A stretch of 44,892 bases of DNA from Entamoeba invadens IP1 (GCF_000330505.1 NW_004191895.1:1327-46218), one strand, 5' to 3'; shown: positions 22,332-33,619, counted from the first letter of the stretch. Notes: a model not told the origin generated them from the sequence alone. Made by a program: numbers and translations.

Positions 22332-24173
22332 TATTATCTTCAACTTGAGCACTATCAAATTCATCATTGGATGTAATTTTTGTAGTAAAATGTTCGGTAT
22401 CCGCATCGTTAATAACACTAACATCACCTTCCCCAACACAACAATCGGGAAGAGTTTCAATAATCATCGATTTCTCAGAACAGCCTTCTTTCACGCCGAC
22501 ACTTGTTTCGAGACTTGTTTTTTGAAATTCCATATTTTTTCTGTTTACAAGTGAATTGACATAATTCATAAACAATATTGCACTTTCCATTTCATTCTTT
22601 GATTTTCTCACCAAATAATCAAGATCGTCAGTGTTAACTGCTGTCATCTTCATTTCCAACAATCGACTATTCATTTTTTCGTATATTTCTTTTACGTTGC
22701 CAACTAATTCAAATGTCTGTGGCGAAGGTTGTTTGGTTGTAATCGCTTCTTTATTTGAATCTGCAAACAATTGTGTTGTTTTATAATAAAAACACTCTCT
22801 AATGTCACTGTTTTCAAAATCACATTCATCATATAGTTTTTGTTGTTCAGATTCAAACAAACCAATGTGAATTTTGAACTTTAATTCGTTGTTTTCTGTA
22901 TTTTGAAGTGGCCTTTTGGTCAAATGATAATTAAATACACTGCATGCAAATTGAACAAAACAATTGAAGTGAATAAAACCAAATCCATAGGGAACCCGAA
23001 AAAATCTCCAGTAAATTCCAAATCTAACAAAGACTCTTTTGACGACATTACGCATTTTCGTATGAAACAAATTAACATATTTGGACAACGGATCATCATG
23101 TACATTTTTTATTGGAGTAAAAATTAATTCACTGTTTTTAGAGTAATAACCCAAATCTCCCAAAGTGTAACTGTCTGGTGGAATACCAGAATAATTATGA
23201 AGAAACAGATTGTTGTCATTCACCGAACCTTCAGATGTTGCAAAATCAACTATGAAACCATCTCTAACAACAACTTGAAACTTGGCTCCAGCTGTGTTAA
23301 TCTTATTGGAAAACATTGTAACATCCCTTATTTTAATAACTTTCTTCTCATCTGTTACATAATTGACCCATTTGCTTTTTGAAATAACACTTTTAGAATC
23401 AACAGTGGTATATGCATACATTGACTGTGGATATATTTGACTTGCCAGTGCCGGCTGTCCTAGAGCAAACGGAGTATAAATCATTGAATTTGATTGGACA
23501 CTTTTGATCAAATTGTTTTCAATTTTTCGCCAAATTCACTTAAAAATGTGTTATATGAGATTTTACAAAACTTGACATTCATATTTAAATTCCTTTTTCT
23601 CCACAAAGATAATAGTTCATCTTCACCATTTTCAAGTTTGAGCTTTTTTGTATAAGGAGAAAATCTTTCCAATTGAAGTAATGTAAACAATAATTTATAA
23701 CTAACACCAGTTCTAACAACGCAAGCAAAATAAACAGTTCTGATTTTTCTGATATTGTTTTGGAACCATGCGTTTTTAAAGTGGATGGTGTGAATGGTGC
23801 GAATTCAAAACCATTTTGTTTTATATTAAATGAGCATGTTGAAGATTTTATTATTTCGAATAGCTCGTTGAATTCTATTATAGAAACACTTGTCATTACA
23901 AACATTTGAATATCGTTGATTGTAAATCCCTTCATGACATCTCCAATTTCTTTGGATTTTATATATATATATCAGAACCGTTTTCTGTGCTCGATATCTC
24001 TGAAAATTTCAGTTTTTGAGCTTCTTTTAACAATTCAAATTTGGTTTGTTTTTTAAAAGTGTATGGGTTGTGCTTCTGATATAAGCAACATCATCAAGTG
24101 TTAAAATGTGTTCCCTTTCAAATGGAAATTTTTCAAATTGTATATATTTTTGAGAGTTCAGAACGCAATTCAT
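22332..24173 (-). pseudogene. PIF/Harbinger-like (DDE_Tnp_4) transposase relic
   Basis: Candidate ATG at 24173. An N-terminal part in three frames (breaks near 24030, 23985 and 23730) includes an HTH-like LFILLAL, SYKLLFTLLQ region. After a break near 23510 comes a long open frame with the DDE_4 landmarks: AYTTVDSKSVISK (first Asp, about 23395), VVVRDGFIVDFATSEGSVND (about 23255), LGDLGYY (second Asp, about 23150), then RNVVKRVFVRFGIYWR (about 23040) where the family's final Glu (R..VE) is Lys. Glu/Lys-rich C-terminal sequence follows to the insertion point of the 1-kb element at 22331. Superfamily assignment rests on motif order; an IS5-like relative is possible. The Lys change and frameshifts indicate an inactive enzyme, though 400 codons stay open. 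Confidence 0.65.
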
Positions 24174-24183
24174 TGAAACATCT

Positions 24184-24491
24184 TTAATTGGCATTTTTTT
24201 TCTTTTGTTTGACTTCTTTCTTTGGTTTCATTTGGGTTGTTATATCTTTTTGTAATGACTTGGTTTTGGTTTTTTCTTTTTGTTTAACAACGCAAGACGT
24301 TTTTAAAACGCTTTTTAATGTATTAACCACCTCCGTTTCAAAACAATTGGAAGTTATTTTTCCTCCATGTTTCATTAAGATTTTTGAGTTTCTTTTCATA
24401 AACTTATATTTTAATTGGTTTTTATTTATAGGAAAATGATTTTTATTTTTAGTTTTTTCAGCGATTTTTACAATATGACTTGAACGTCCTA
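24184..24491 (-). pseudogene. Lysine-rich relic, possibly histone-like
   Basis: An open frame enters from the transposon fragment at 24492 (so the true start is lost) and ends at TAA 24184, 11 bp before the ATG of the Harbinger-like gene. It is very basic. The stretch KHGGKITS, then ETEVVNTLKSVLK, then TKSLQKDI follows the spacing of histone H4 (RRGGVKRIS, EETRGVLKSFL, TVTALDV) with a few small gaps, but identity is low. It may equally be the basic N-terminal part of the transposase gene downstream. Confidence 0.3.
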
Positions 24492-24705
24492 AATGAGTAA
24501 ATTTTGGTTTTATTTTTGTAAATAACAAAAAATTAAAAAAACTGAAATTATGTTATAAGACAAAAACATTTTAATAATAACAAATTATTTTTTATGAAAA
24601 ATACCATTTTAATAACATTTTAATAACAAAAAAAAACAAAAAATAATTAATTGAAATTTATTTCATGACGTAAGCAAAACTTGTACCAGCGTCTAAAAAT
24701 CAATA
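24492..24705. repeat. Fragment of the CAGTGG element
   Basis: About 210 bp closely matching 17703-17895 in the same orientation, from GAGTAAATTTTGG to AAGCAAAACTTG. Both termini of the element are missing, so it is a truncated copy. Confidence 0.8.
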
Positions 24706-25557
24706 TAAATTGTTGTAATTATAACAAAGTATAACAATGAAAAATAATAAACAAATTGCAATTGCCTCAACACTAAAAAAACACTTCCTGTTGAATGTGT
24801 ATTCAAATATTTGAATTTATCTAATATCCGTTTTTGTGATTATATTTAACAGTTGTATACTTTGTAATAAAAAAATGTAAAGACCTGCGAAATACTTGCA
24901 CGAAGCGAAATACCTGCACGAACCACGTGGCATTATTTTTATAAGAAAAAATTGAAAAAGAGACAAAATAATTTGTAAAAAGATTAAAATTCTTGGTTTG
25001 AAAATTCAAAAACGAATAGTATTGTAATTGACCAATAAAAAAGCAAATTTTAGTGTCGAACCATCTTTTTGAAAATTCAGAGTCATATTTTTTTCAAAGA
25101 AAAGTCCAAACAAATAATGCATCAAACTGTTTTTTGACCAAACATCATTTTAAAATGAAAGATTTTTTGTTTATTTATAAATAAATGATAAAATTATTTT
25201 ATTTATCATTTATTTTTCGAATTTTATTTATGATAAAATTCGAAAGTAGTGTATTTTTCGAAGACACATCTTTTTATTTTTTGAAAAATGTGGTTATCAT
25301 AACTTCGGACTGTGTGGTCTAGAAGTGGTGAATTTTAAGGAAACATTCAACATAAATTTTATAAACATATTTAATATTCAAACATTTGTATTTAAGCCTC
25401 TAAATGCACAAATAAATCAAGATGTGTTATTTCAAAAGACACATCTTTTTTTATTTTTTTTTCTATTTTCCTTCTTTAATTTTAAACTTTAACGTTTTTG
25501 GCTAAAAAAACAGGATTTTTATAAATGAATTAAACATATAAAATCTCCAATAAATCA

Positions 25558-26271
25558 GTTGAAGTTCGGGGCTGTTATTTTGACTGGAAATGGCGGAAAG
25601 AAACGGAAGACGTGTTGCTGCTTGACGTTGCGCCATTGACACTTGGGATTAAAACAGTTGGTGGTGTGATGACGACACTTGTCCCACGAAACTCGACGAT
25701 TACAGCAAAGAAGTTACAAATATTCTCGACATATGCAGACAACCAACCAGGCGTCCTCATCCAAGTTTTTGAAGGCGAAACATCCATGACATCACACTGC
25801 AACCTGCTTGGCAAGTTTGAGTTGTCTGGCATTCCACCCGCACCACGTGATGTCCCACAAGTCGAAGTCATATTTGACACAAATGCAAATGGGATATTGA
25901 ATGTCTCAGCTGAAAACAAGACAACAGGAAAGAAGAACAAGATCACAATCACAAACGACAAGGGAAGACTCTCAAAGGAGCAGATCGACAAGATGGTTGC
26001 AGACGCAGAGAAGCTCAAGGCGGAGGACGACAAGATGAAGGAGCTTGTCGAGGCGAAAAATGGACTTGAGAACTTCTGCTACTCAATGAAAAACACAATC
26101 AACGAGCAAATTGCAGCAAAGCTCTCACCAGACGACAAGGCGGCAATTATCAAGGAGACACTCGACTGCCTCGACAAGAACCAATTGGCATCAAAGGATG
26201 AATACACACAGAAACAGAAGGAAGCTGGGGCTAAGGTAGAGCCAATATTTATACAGATATCGACAGAATAA
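25558..26271 (+). pseudogene. HSP70 fragment (substrate-binding part)
   Basis: HSP70 is an ATP-driven chaperone. Only the region from the end of the ATPase domain onward is present: GAVILTG at 25571, one frameshift near 25600, then an unbroken frame through [79 protein letters not shown] and [20 protein letters not shown], ending with a short unrelated tail at TAA 26269-26271. About 380 N-terminal residues and the usual C-terminal end are missing. Codons favour C/G at third positions, unlike the neighbours, as in a highly expressed host gene. No ATG precedes the frame. It lies centrally inside the 24880-27241 TIR element. Confidence 0.92.
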
Positions 26272-26505
26272 AACTGGAACATCAAGGAGTTTACAACAAA
26301 AAACCAACGAATAACAAAGGTTTTATTAAAAAATACGCTTTTCTTCTGTGTTTATTTACAGTTTTCTACAAAATAATTGAACAGAACATCAATTATACTG
26401 TTTAATACATTTATGGTTTTTAATTAATTATATTAAATAAACTCCATAATAGTCACATTTGATAATTATTCATTTTAAGAATTAAATATAATCACAAAGA
26501 GTAAT

Positions 26506-26527
26506 TGAAGTGTTCTTATGGTGGGTT
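26506..26527 (+). repeat. 22-bp repeat, third copy
   Basis: TGAAGTGTTCTTATGGTGGG followed by TT matches the copies at 8028 (inverted) and 11091. It sits downstream of the HSP70 fragment inside the TIR element. Confidence 0.45.
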
Positions 26528-27270
26528 TGGTTTAAATTGTATTCAAAATAATAGTAAATATAATAATTTGTTAAATTAAATAAATATTATTTAAAATGTG
26601 ATAATTTGTAATAGTAAATATACTAATGATAATTAATTAAATCATACTATATATATACAGACTGTAAAAGTAAAATAATTAAATGTTGTTAATAATTAAC
26701 GTTACTATTAAATCTATTATAATATATTATTACTTATCTATAGCTTTTTTGTTAATAATTAACTATTGTTTTCTTTTATAATGTTAGTATAGTATTAGTT
26801 TTAATATAATTTCCCAAAACAATTACTGTGAAAAGAAACACAAATAAAAACCATAATAAATAATTAATTTTAATTATGATAATAGATTAGTTTCTTTGTT
26901 ATCAAACATTTTAATAAAAGATGATTTTGTATTCTTATTTACTATAATGATATTAAATTGTTATTAAATTTTTGATTATAAGAAGTTCAATTCTCGTTGT
27001 TTTTGTTTTATTATTGTCAATATTAATGATCTTAAAATCAAAAATCAATCTGTAAAACAGAAAATTGTTTTCTAATTCATTCTTTTTGGCCATTGAAAAT
27101 TCAATTTTTTTCATTACTTTTCCAAAAATTTTTCTTTTAAAAAATTTGTTTATTTTCTTTTTTGACCATTTTTTGGAAAAAACGTATTGCCACATAGGCT
27201 CGTGCAGGTATTTCGCTTCTTGCAAGTATTTCGCAGGTCTTTAATTAAAATTTAAGATCACAATTTAGAA

Positions 27271-27278
27271 TATTTAAA
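27271..27278 (+). promoter_or_regulatory. TATA-like core promoter of CXXC gene
   Basis: TATTTAAA lies 23 bases before the ATG at 27302. Entamoeba core promoters are known for a TATTTAAA-type box about 30 bases from the start site with very short 5' leaders, so the placement fits. It is 30 bp beyond the right end of the HSP70-carrying element. Confidence 0.4.
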
Positions 27279-27301
27279 TTAACCAAAAATCGATAATTTC
27301 A

Positions 27302-28176
27302 ATGTTTCTGTTCTTTTGTCTAACATGCTTTAGTATTAAAACTTATGCTAATGTTTGTACATCAGAACCTCCTCAAGCAAATTGTGATATTTGCAGCGAA
27401 ACTGATACGAACAAATGTGTTATTTGCAAAGAAGGGTATTATTTAGACAGTTTAAATTTCTGTACCCCGTCTGTGGCATGTCAAAACCCTCAATCTAGAT
27501 TGTGCTTGAAATGTGAAAAAGATGGAACAACTTGTGGTGAATGTGCCGAATGAAGCTTTATTAATAAAGGTGGATGTGTTGCATGTAATATAAACTGTGG
27601 GAAGTGTGATCCCGAATCCCAAACGTGCTATAAATGTAAAACTGATTACAACGGATATATAAAAGGAAGTGAATGTATTTTATGTTATGAAAACTACAAC
27701 TGTTTAACTTGTGCTGCAGACCAAACAGATACTAATGGAAAATGTTTAACATGTAATAAATTAAGTCCATATAAATATTTGGACGGCAACAAATGCAGTG
27801 ATTGTTCAAACGGAAAAATAACAATTGATGCCACTTGTGACTCAAAAGATGGTGCAATAGGGGCAGATTGTTTGTCTTGTGTTGATCTGAGTGATGGCAC
27901 TTCTGGTAAATTTTATACAAAATGCAAGAAGTGTAAAGATACAAAAAAGTATATTTCACTCGAAGGAAAATGTGTTAATCATTGTTCAGTCGGAAAACCA
28001 GTTGAAACACCAATTAAAAACTGTGAAAATTGTTCTACTGAAAATTGTGAAACTTGCGATAAAAATGATAAATGCAAAAATGCATTGAAGGTTATAATCC
28101 AGTTGATGAAAAGTGCAATTGAGCTTATAAAATTGTATCTATTTTGGTGTTCTTTTTATTGGCTCTGTTGTTCTAA
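27302..28176 (+). pseudogene. CXXC-rich membrane protein, interrupted
   Basis: Resembles the Cys-rich surface proteins and receptor-kinase ectodomains of Entamoeba. The ATG at 27302 opens a signal peptide (MFLFFCLTCFSIKTYA), then dense CxxC motifs (CDIC, CVIC, CLKC, CGEC, CVAC, CGKC, CYKC, CILC, CLTC, CSDC, CLSC, CKKC, CENC, CETC). One in-frame TGA occurs at 27551-27553 and the same frame continues for another 170 codons. Near 28075 the frame must shift to keep the motif (CIEGYNPVDEKC), followed by a second TGA at 28120-28122 and a transmembrane helix (IVSILVFFLLALLF) ending at TAA 28174-28176. No kinase domain follows. The full product would be about 290 residues. Confidence 0.8.
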
Positions 28177-28810
28177 TAAGTAAGTGATTTATTTTTAACA
28201 CTTGTATTACAATTGTGTTTCAATATTTGATATTTAAAATAGTGTTATGGTTACTTAACCACAATTTAAAACAATATTTCAATTTTGTAAACTTAAATCA
28301 AATTTTTATTCATTGCAAATTTGTCGTGTTGTGTTTTTTTACAACCTTCAAAAATGATACCACGTGTATAATTTGAATAATTTGTAACAATATTTTTAAC
28401 GTTTTTTAGTCATAACAAGCATAATCCCCGTATGTTACAAAATCTTTTGGTATTTCAATTTTAATTCGATATTATATAATAGGTGGTTTGAGTTTATTTA
28501 CTATTTTTTTAAAAAAAAATATTCATTAAAAATAATTAACAATAAAATAGTGATATTGTTCACTGTTTTTATTCGTTCAAACATCCATTAGTTTAATATA
28601 ATAATTAATTATTATTTTAAAAAAAATTTAATTTTTATTTACATTTTAGTCATATTTATAATAATATTTTAATTACTAAAACCAATTGATTTTACTATTA
28701 ATTTGCACGAATAGTGGGTGTTATTCAATAAAAACATGTTAGAAATTTACACTTAACTATATTAATTTATAAAAAACAACAACATAAACCAAAGTAATTT
28801 CTTTTATCTT
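28177..28810. other. AT-rich intergenic DNA
   Basis: It separates the 3' ends of the convergent CXXC and BspA-like genes. No further feature seen. Confidence 0.4.
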
Positions 28811-31522
28811 TTAAAACAAAAATTTGTCTTTAGTTATTATGACAACATTTTTATCTTCAAAAATTATATTCTCTTCTCCAACCGAATTATAAAAACAAAA
28901 TCTCCCAACACTTCTCACATTTTTGGGAACAAAAATTGTTTGCACCTCTTTATATTTTCTGAAACAATTATCACATAGTCCAACAACATTGTTTGGAATT
29001 TTTCCAACTTTTTTGCCGTTTTCAAAAACGATTTCTAAGTGTTTTTTGACGTCTTTTCGAGTAAAGAAAATAGTATCACAACAAACTCCGTTTTTTGTCA
29101 AATTGTGAGCTATTTTGTATGTGACGGGTAAACTCACTTTAGTTGCCTCTTTCCCATTAACGTAAAATTCCTTTAACATTTTGCACTTGTCGAATATATC
29201 AATTTCGCATTTTGGTATTTGTCGTCCAAATGTCACTGCAATTAGATTTTCACAATTTTTGAATGCGCCATTACCAATTTTTATGACAGACTCTGAAATT
29301 TCGATGTTTATTAAACTTACACAATTCTTAAAACAGTACCCTCCTATACTTTCAACTGTATTACCAAGTTTGATTGTGGATAAATGAAAACAATTCAAAA
29401 ACGCGTGTGTTCCAATTGAAACCACATTGTTTGGAATAATAATACGTTTTAAATTTTTCATATTTTCAAAACTCGATTTTTTAATTTCAGTGACACTCTC
29501 AGGAATGATAATTTCTTCTAAATTGCAATTTGTAAAAGGTCCGTTATAAGTTGTACACGTGGAAATATTTTCACAAGTGTTTTTGATGTTAATTGAAGTG
29601 AGTGAATAACATGAATCAAACACACCACTTACTGAATAAACAAAAGCTGGAACATCAATGCTCTTTACGTTTTCACAATTTGAAAATGCGGAACTGCCAA
29701 TGTCAACCAAACTTATTGGAAGAACAATTTGTGAAAAATTGATGCAATAATAAAACGCAAATTTTCTGATTGATTGAAGTGCTTGTGAAAATGTGACNNN
29801 NNNNNNNNNNNNNNNNNNNNNNNNNNNNNNNNNNNNNNNNNNNNNNNNNNNNNNNNNNNNNNNNNNNNNNNNNNNNNNNNNNNNNNNNNNNNNNNNNTAA
29901 AAATGTGTCTTTGAATTGAAATAGCAGACATGATCCCCAAAAGTATACCCAAATGTGTTAAGACTTTTCGTCTTCATTGTTACTGAAAATGTGCTTTTTT
30001 GTTGTTGTTGGTATTTCAAGAGAAGTTAGTCCAACACATCCTTCAAAACCAGCCGAACGAAATTTTTGCACGTTTGTTGATGTGAAGACTTTTTAAAGAT
30101 GAACAATTTTTGAAGCAAAATTGGCGTATTTTAGTCACGTTTTGCATGTTAAATATATGTTTTAAATTGACACAATTTTCAAAATATTGACTTATTAAAT
30201 TTTTTGATGTGAGAAGACATATAAATTTCTTCCAAATTATCAAATTTGTTAAGTAAAACACGTTTGATATCGAAAACGCTCTGAGACATATATATCACGT
30301 GGATATCGTGATTTTCATTAAATGGCATATTTTCTATTTTTGTGAAATTTTCAGGTATAAAAAACACTGAGTCTGTACATTCAAAATTGCAGTCGTATGA
30401 CATATCGAGTGTTGTATATTTTCGGTCACTTTTTAACTCTCCTTCTGAGCCAAAATCGTCATCCAAAGGACACTCAAATGTTTCATTCAACCGTTCAAAC
30501 ACATCAACTTCATTTGGAGAAATTGTGTTTTTAATAATTCCATTGATTTTTGGAACAACCAAACGTGTTAAACTAGTGCAACCACTAAACACCCCTTCTT
30601 CTATTTCACATGCTTCATTAAATACAAGTTCCTTGAGTTTTTCACAGTTTGAAAAAGTGCCAAACTCAACTCGAAGTAAAGTGTTTGGGATGGTAATATC
30701 AACAAGTTGACTGCAATCACAAAAAGCTTGTGCTTTAATTGAAATTAAATTGTCTGGGAGTACAACGCGTGTTAATTTGGTGCATTTTTCGCACATGTAA
30801 TATGGCAAAACAGTAACGTTCTTTGATATAACAAGTTCCTCTAAATTAGCGCATGACTTAAACAGATTTAAATCGAGCGAAACGACGGTATCAGGAATTG
30901 ATAATTTGATTATACCACACTCTTCAAAAGCAGAACTTTCAATTGATATAATTGTGGTTGGAACATTTACAGAAACCAAATTCTTGCAAGAATCAAAACA
31001 AGACGACGGTATGATTTTTAACCCGTCACACAGTGTCACTGAAGTAAGTGTGGTATTATTGTAAAAGCAAGAATGGTACAATTCAGTTATATGTGTTGGG
31101 ACACTAAACTCTTTAAAATTAAAAGTGTTTAAAAATTTATATTCATATATTTTTATGGTTTTGGGTATTTGGTCAAATGTTGTGATATTTTGTTTTTTGA
31201 TATCATATGAAGATATAGTCACATTTTTAAATTCTACATCAAAGTCTGGAAATAAAGTTTTTGTTTCAGAGTAAGTCACTTTGTACAAGACGACAAGTCG
31301 GGATATTCCTGCGAAAATATCATCAAATTTTGTGTATAAGTGTTGAGTCTCCATATATGGAAACAGTTTAGTGGATTTTACGGGAATTGGGTTGTATCGA
31401 AATCGGTCAAGTACCATTTCAAATTTTTTACACGTTAACATTGAGTTGATAAAATTTTGTTCATACAAGAAATATTTCATTACGATTTGAAAATGAAAAG
31501 CATCTAATTTAACTTTCATCAT
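28811..31522 (-). pseudogene. BspA-like leucine-rich-repeat protein, frameshifted
   Basis: A larger relative of the gene at 19560-21277, of about 900 codons. The ATG at 31522 gives the N-terminus (LDAFHFQIVMKYFLYEQNFI, then LTCKKFEMVL and NPIPV). Then come many 23-residue LRR_5 repeats (CFDSCKNLVSVNVPTTIISI, AFCDCSQLVDITIPNTLLRV and similar), an acidic non-repeat section near 30450 (PLDDDFGSEGE), more repeats, and a C-terminal end at 28811. The first 447 codons are intact. The frame shifts near 30200, 30055 and 30000, and 100 Ns interrupt it at 29798-29897, so some breaks may be assembly faults at the gap. The repeats on both sides of the gap belong together. No signal peptide is seen. Confidence 0.88.
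29798..29897. other. Assembly gap of 100 N
   Basis: Exactly 100 unknown bases inside the BspA-like gene; the true gap length is probably unknown. LRR genes often break assemblies because their repeats are similar. Confidence 0.99.
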
Positions 31523-31847
31523 TTGGTGTTTTTAAAGATCACATTCTTAATTTATATATTATAGAATATTTTTAATTTGTTTATAATAATTTTTGATTAT
31601 AAATATATGTTGACTATCAATAAAAAAATGGATAATAGTTATTTGTTTATAATATATTTCATAGTAATAACCTCATAATAACATGAAATAGAGTTATAAT
31701 CTGATTATTTAATTATAATAAAGTCTGTTTTCTATTTAACAATATTGATTTTTATTATTAATTATAATAATTATAATAATATTATTATAATTTATAATAA
31801 AAATAAAGTAAGTTTTCTAAAAAAACAGTTTTTTTTTGTTTTTTATA

Positions 31848-33043
31848 CAGTTAGTTTCAAAACAATTATCAAAATTTCACAACAAATCGATTTATGTTTT
31901 TACAACAATTATTTTTGTACCTTTAATCAATTTTTTTATAAGGAATAATTTTGTATCATTTATAATAAATTTGTTGCAATATAAAATGAGTTTGTCTCAA
32001 ATAAAACATTTGTGCAATAATTATTAAATATTGTTTCAAAAAACATAGAATGTTTGCATAAATGGTTTTTATTGTTTTTAAACAAATAATCACAAATCAA
32101 AAGTTAAATGAAGTTTTAATATATATCTAATAATATATTATTATATTATTTTAATAATAAAATTCTTGGGTGCGAAGCCTAAATAATAAAGAATAAACAT
32201 ATTAAACAAAAATACAATTCTAAATCTTTTATTGCAAACACTTTTCTTGTTACCACCGAAATAAAGTGTGTTATAACTCTTCCTATTTCTGTTAACATAA
32301 TATTTTCAAAAAAACCAGAAATGTTTTGCACTATATATAATATCGTTACATTAACCATTTTTCAAAGGTTTTGATATGTTATAGCCCCTTTCAAGCTCTC
32401 ACAATTGACGTTTAACAGACGCTTCTCCAATTCTTGTTTCTGGCATGTATTATTTCCAATCTCGTGTCTTTTGATATTCGGCATATTCTTTGGTCGATTT
32501 TTTTTTCTTTGCGATTTTATGACTTTTATTTTTGGATATCGTGTCTGTAGAATTAAAAGTTAATTTTATTTCAAGAGGTGTTGGTGGTGGTATAAGTGAT
32601 AAAAAATCTGCAGCGCTTCTTCTCTCTGCGGTTTGAATTGTTTGGGTTGGGGCATTTGAATCCAGTTGGACAGTTGAGCCTACGCTCAAAAATGGTCAAT
32701 GTTATTTCTATGTATAAATTTAAAAGAGTCTACCGCCATGCCGTAATACAGTATAATCATTTTTAGGTTTTGATTTACCCACATTTATTTTGATTTGTGA
32801 TTATTTGTTTAAAAACAATAAAAACCATTTGTGCAAACATTCTTTGTTTTTTGAAACAATATTTAATAATTATTGCACAAATGTTTTATTTGAGACAAAC
32901 TCATTTTATATTGCAACAAATTTATTATAAATGATACAAAATTATTCCTTATAAAAAAATTGATTAAAGGTACAAAAATAATTGTTGTAAAAACATAAAT
33001 CGTTTTGTTGTTAAAAATTTTATAATTGTTTTGAAACTAACTA
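31848..33043. mobile_element. Fold-back element with 255-bp inverted arms
   Basis: The two arms, 31848-32102 and 32788-33043, are almost perfect inverted copies (CAGTTAGTTTCAAAAC at one end, TAGTTAGTTTCAAAAC at the other). TA lies outside both (31846-31847, 33044-33045). About 685 bases between the arms hold a reading-frame relic on the minus strand. Very long arms at a TA site suggest a long-TIR Tc1/mariner derivative. Confidence 0.8.
32450..32739 (-). pseudogene. Unknown small protein in fold-back loop
   Basis: Not recognised. An ATG at 32739 starts a short frame (MAVDSFKFIHRNNIDHF), a one-base shift near 32690 leads into about 78 codons of protein-like composition (SAADFLSLIPPPTPLEIKLT, then a Lys-rich stretch), ending at TAA 32450. 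The composition differs clearly from the A/T-driven frames nearby, so it is probably a worn gene carried between the arms rather than chance. Confidence 0.4.
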
Positions 33044-33270
33044 TAACAGTTAACTAATAATCAAAAAATAAAATGGTTTATTAAACGATTCAATTAGGTT
33101 ATTATCAATATTTAAAATGTCATTTTTGATAGAACAGACATGCCAAATTATCATTTGTGTCAAATTGAAGACAACAACAAGTGACATAAAAAAAGTCAAT
33201 GCTCAAAATTTGTTTATCATTATTTTTGATTTTTGAAAATTTTATTAATAATTAATGGTTTTTAACTCAC

Positions 33271-33619
33271 CATAAAGTTGGGCATTTATAAAGTAAATTT
33301 TGTGGCTGTTGGCAGAGTTAGACATTTTTTATTTTTTGGAAAAAATTCAAGGAAGGGAAATACGTGGCGCCAAAGTTCAAAACTATTATAGATGGAGGAT
33401 AAAGTCGGTGACAAGGTATAAATAACCCGTTTTTCTGAGGATGTTTATAGTTCAATAGTTGTATTTCTCTATTAATCCGGGTTATTAATCCCAATAAATG
33501 GATGGTAAAGATAAATTGGTGACAACACATCCTTCTTATTTTTCGTTGTTTTCTTAAAAATTAAAAGGAAAAAAAGACTAAAAAAATAAAAAATACATAA
33601 TAAGGTTATTGGTTTTAAT
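33271..33619. other. Intergenic DNA with a short inverted repeat
   Basis: AATAACCCG (33420-33428) pairs with CGGGTTATT (33478-33486), and similar GATGG...GGTGACAA segments occur on either side (about 33394 and 33499). The composition is less AT-rich than the surroundings, but no product could be read. Confidence 0.35.

Larger units (their letters stand above)
24880..27241. mobile_element. 2.36-kb TIR element carrying an HSP70 fragment
   Basis: Terminal inverted repeats of about 53 bp (24880-24932 and 27188-27241) with only a few differences start AAGACCTGCGAAATACTTGC and are bordered by TA. Each arm has an internal tandem: GCGAAATACTTGCA then GCGAAATACCTGCA. Between them lies no transposase, but a GC-richer, 5'-truncated HSP70 coding sequence (25558-26271) in otherwise AT-rich DNA. 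This matches the plan of gene-capturing elements such as Pack-MULEs. The superfamily is uncertain because only a TA, not a longer duplication, can be seen. Confidence 0.7.
31720..33270. repeat. AAAGTCTG repeat, truncated copy with nested insertion
   Basis: The left end (31720 onward, AAAGTCTGTTTTCTATTTAA) and the right part (about 33090-33270) match the left end and interior of the intact element at 40341-40855. The matching right terminus is lost. The centre is split by the 1.2-kb fold-back element at 31848-33043. Confidence 0.65.

Noticed and set aside
25575..26033. Long minus-strand frame over the HSP70 fragment
   Set aside because: Antisense shadow of the clearly homologous HSP70 frame.
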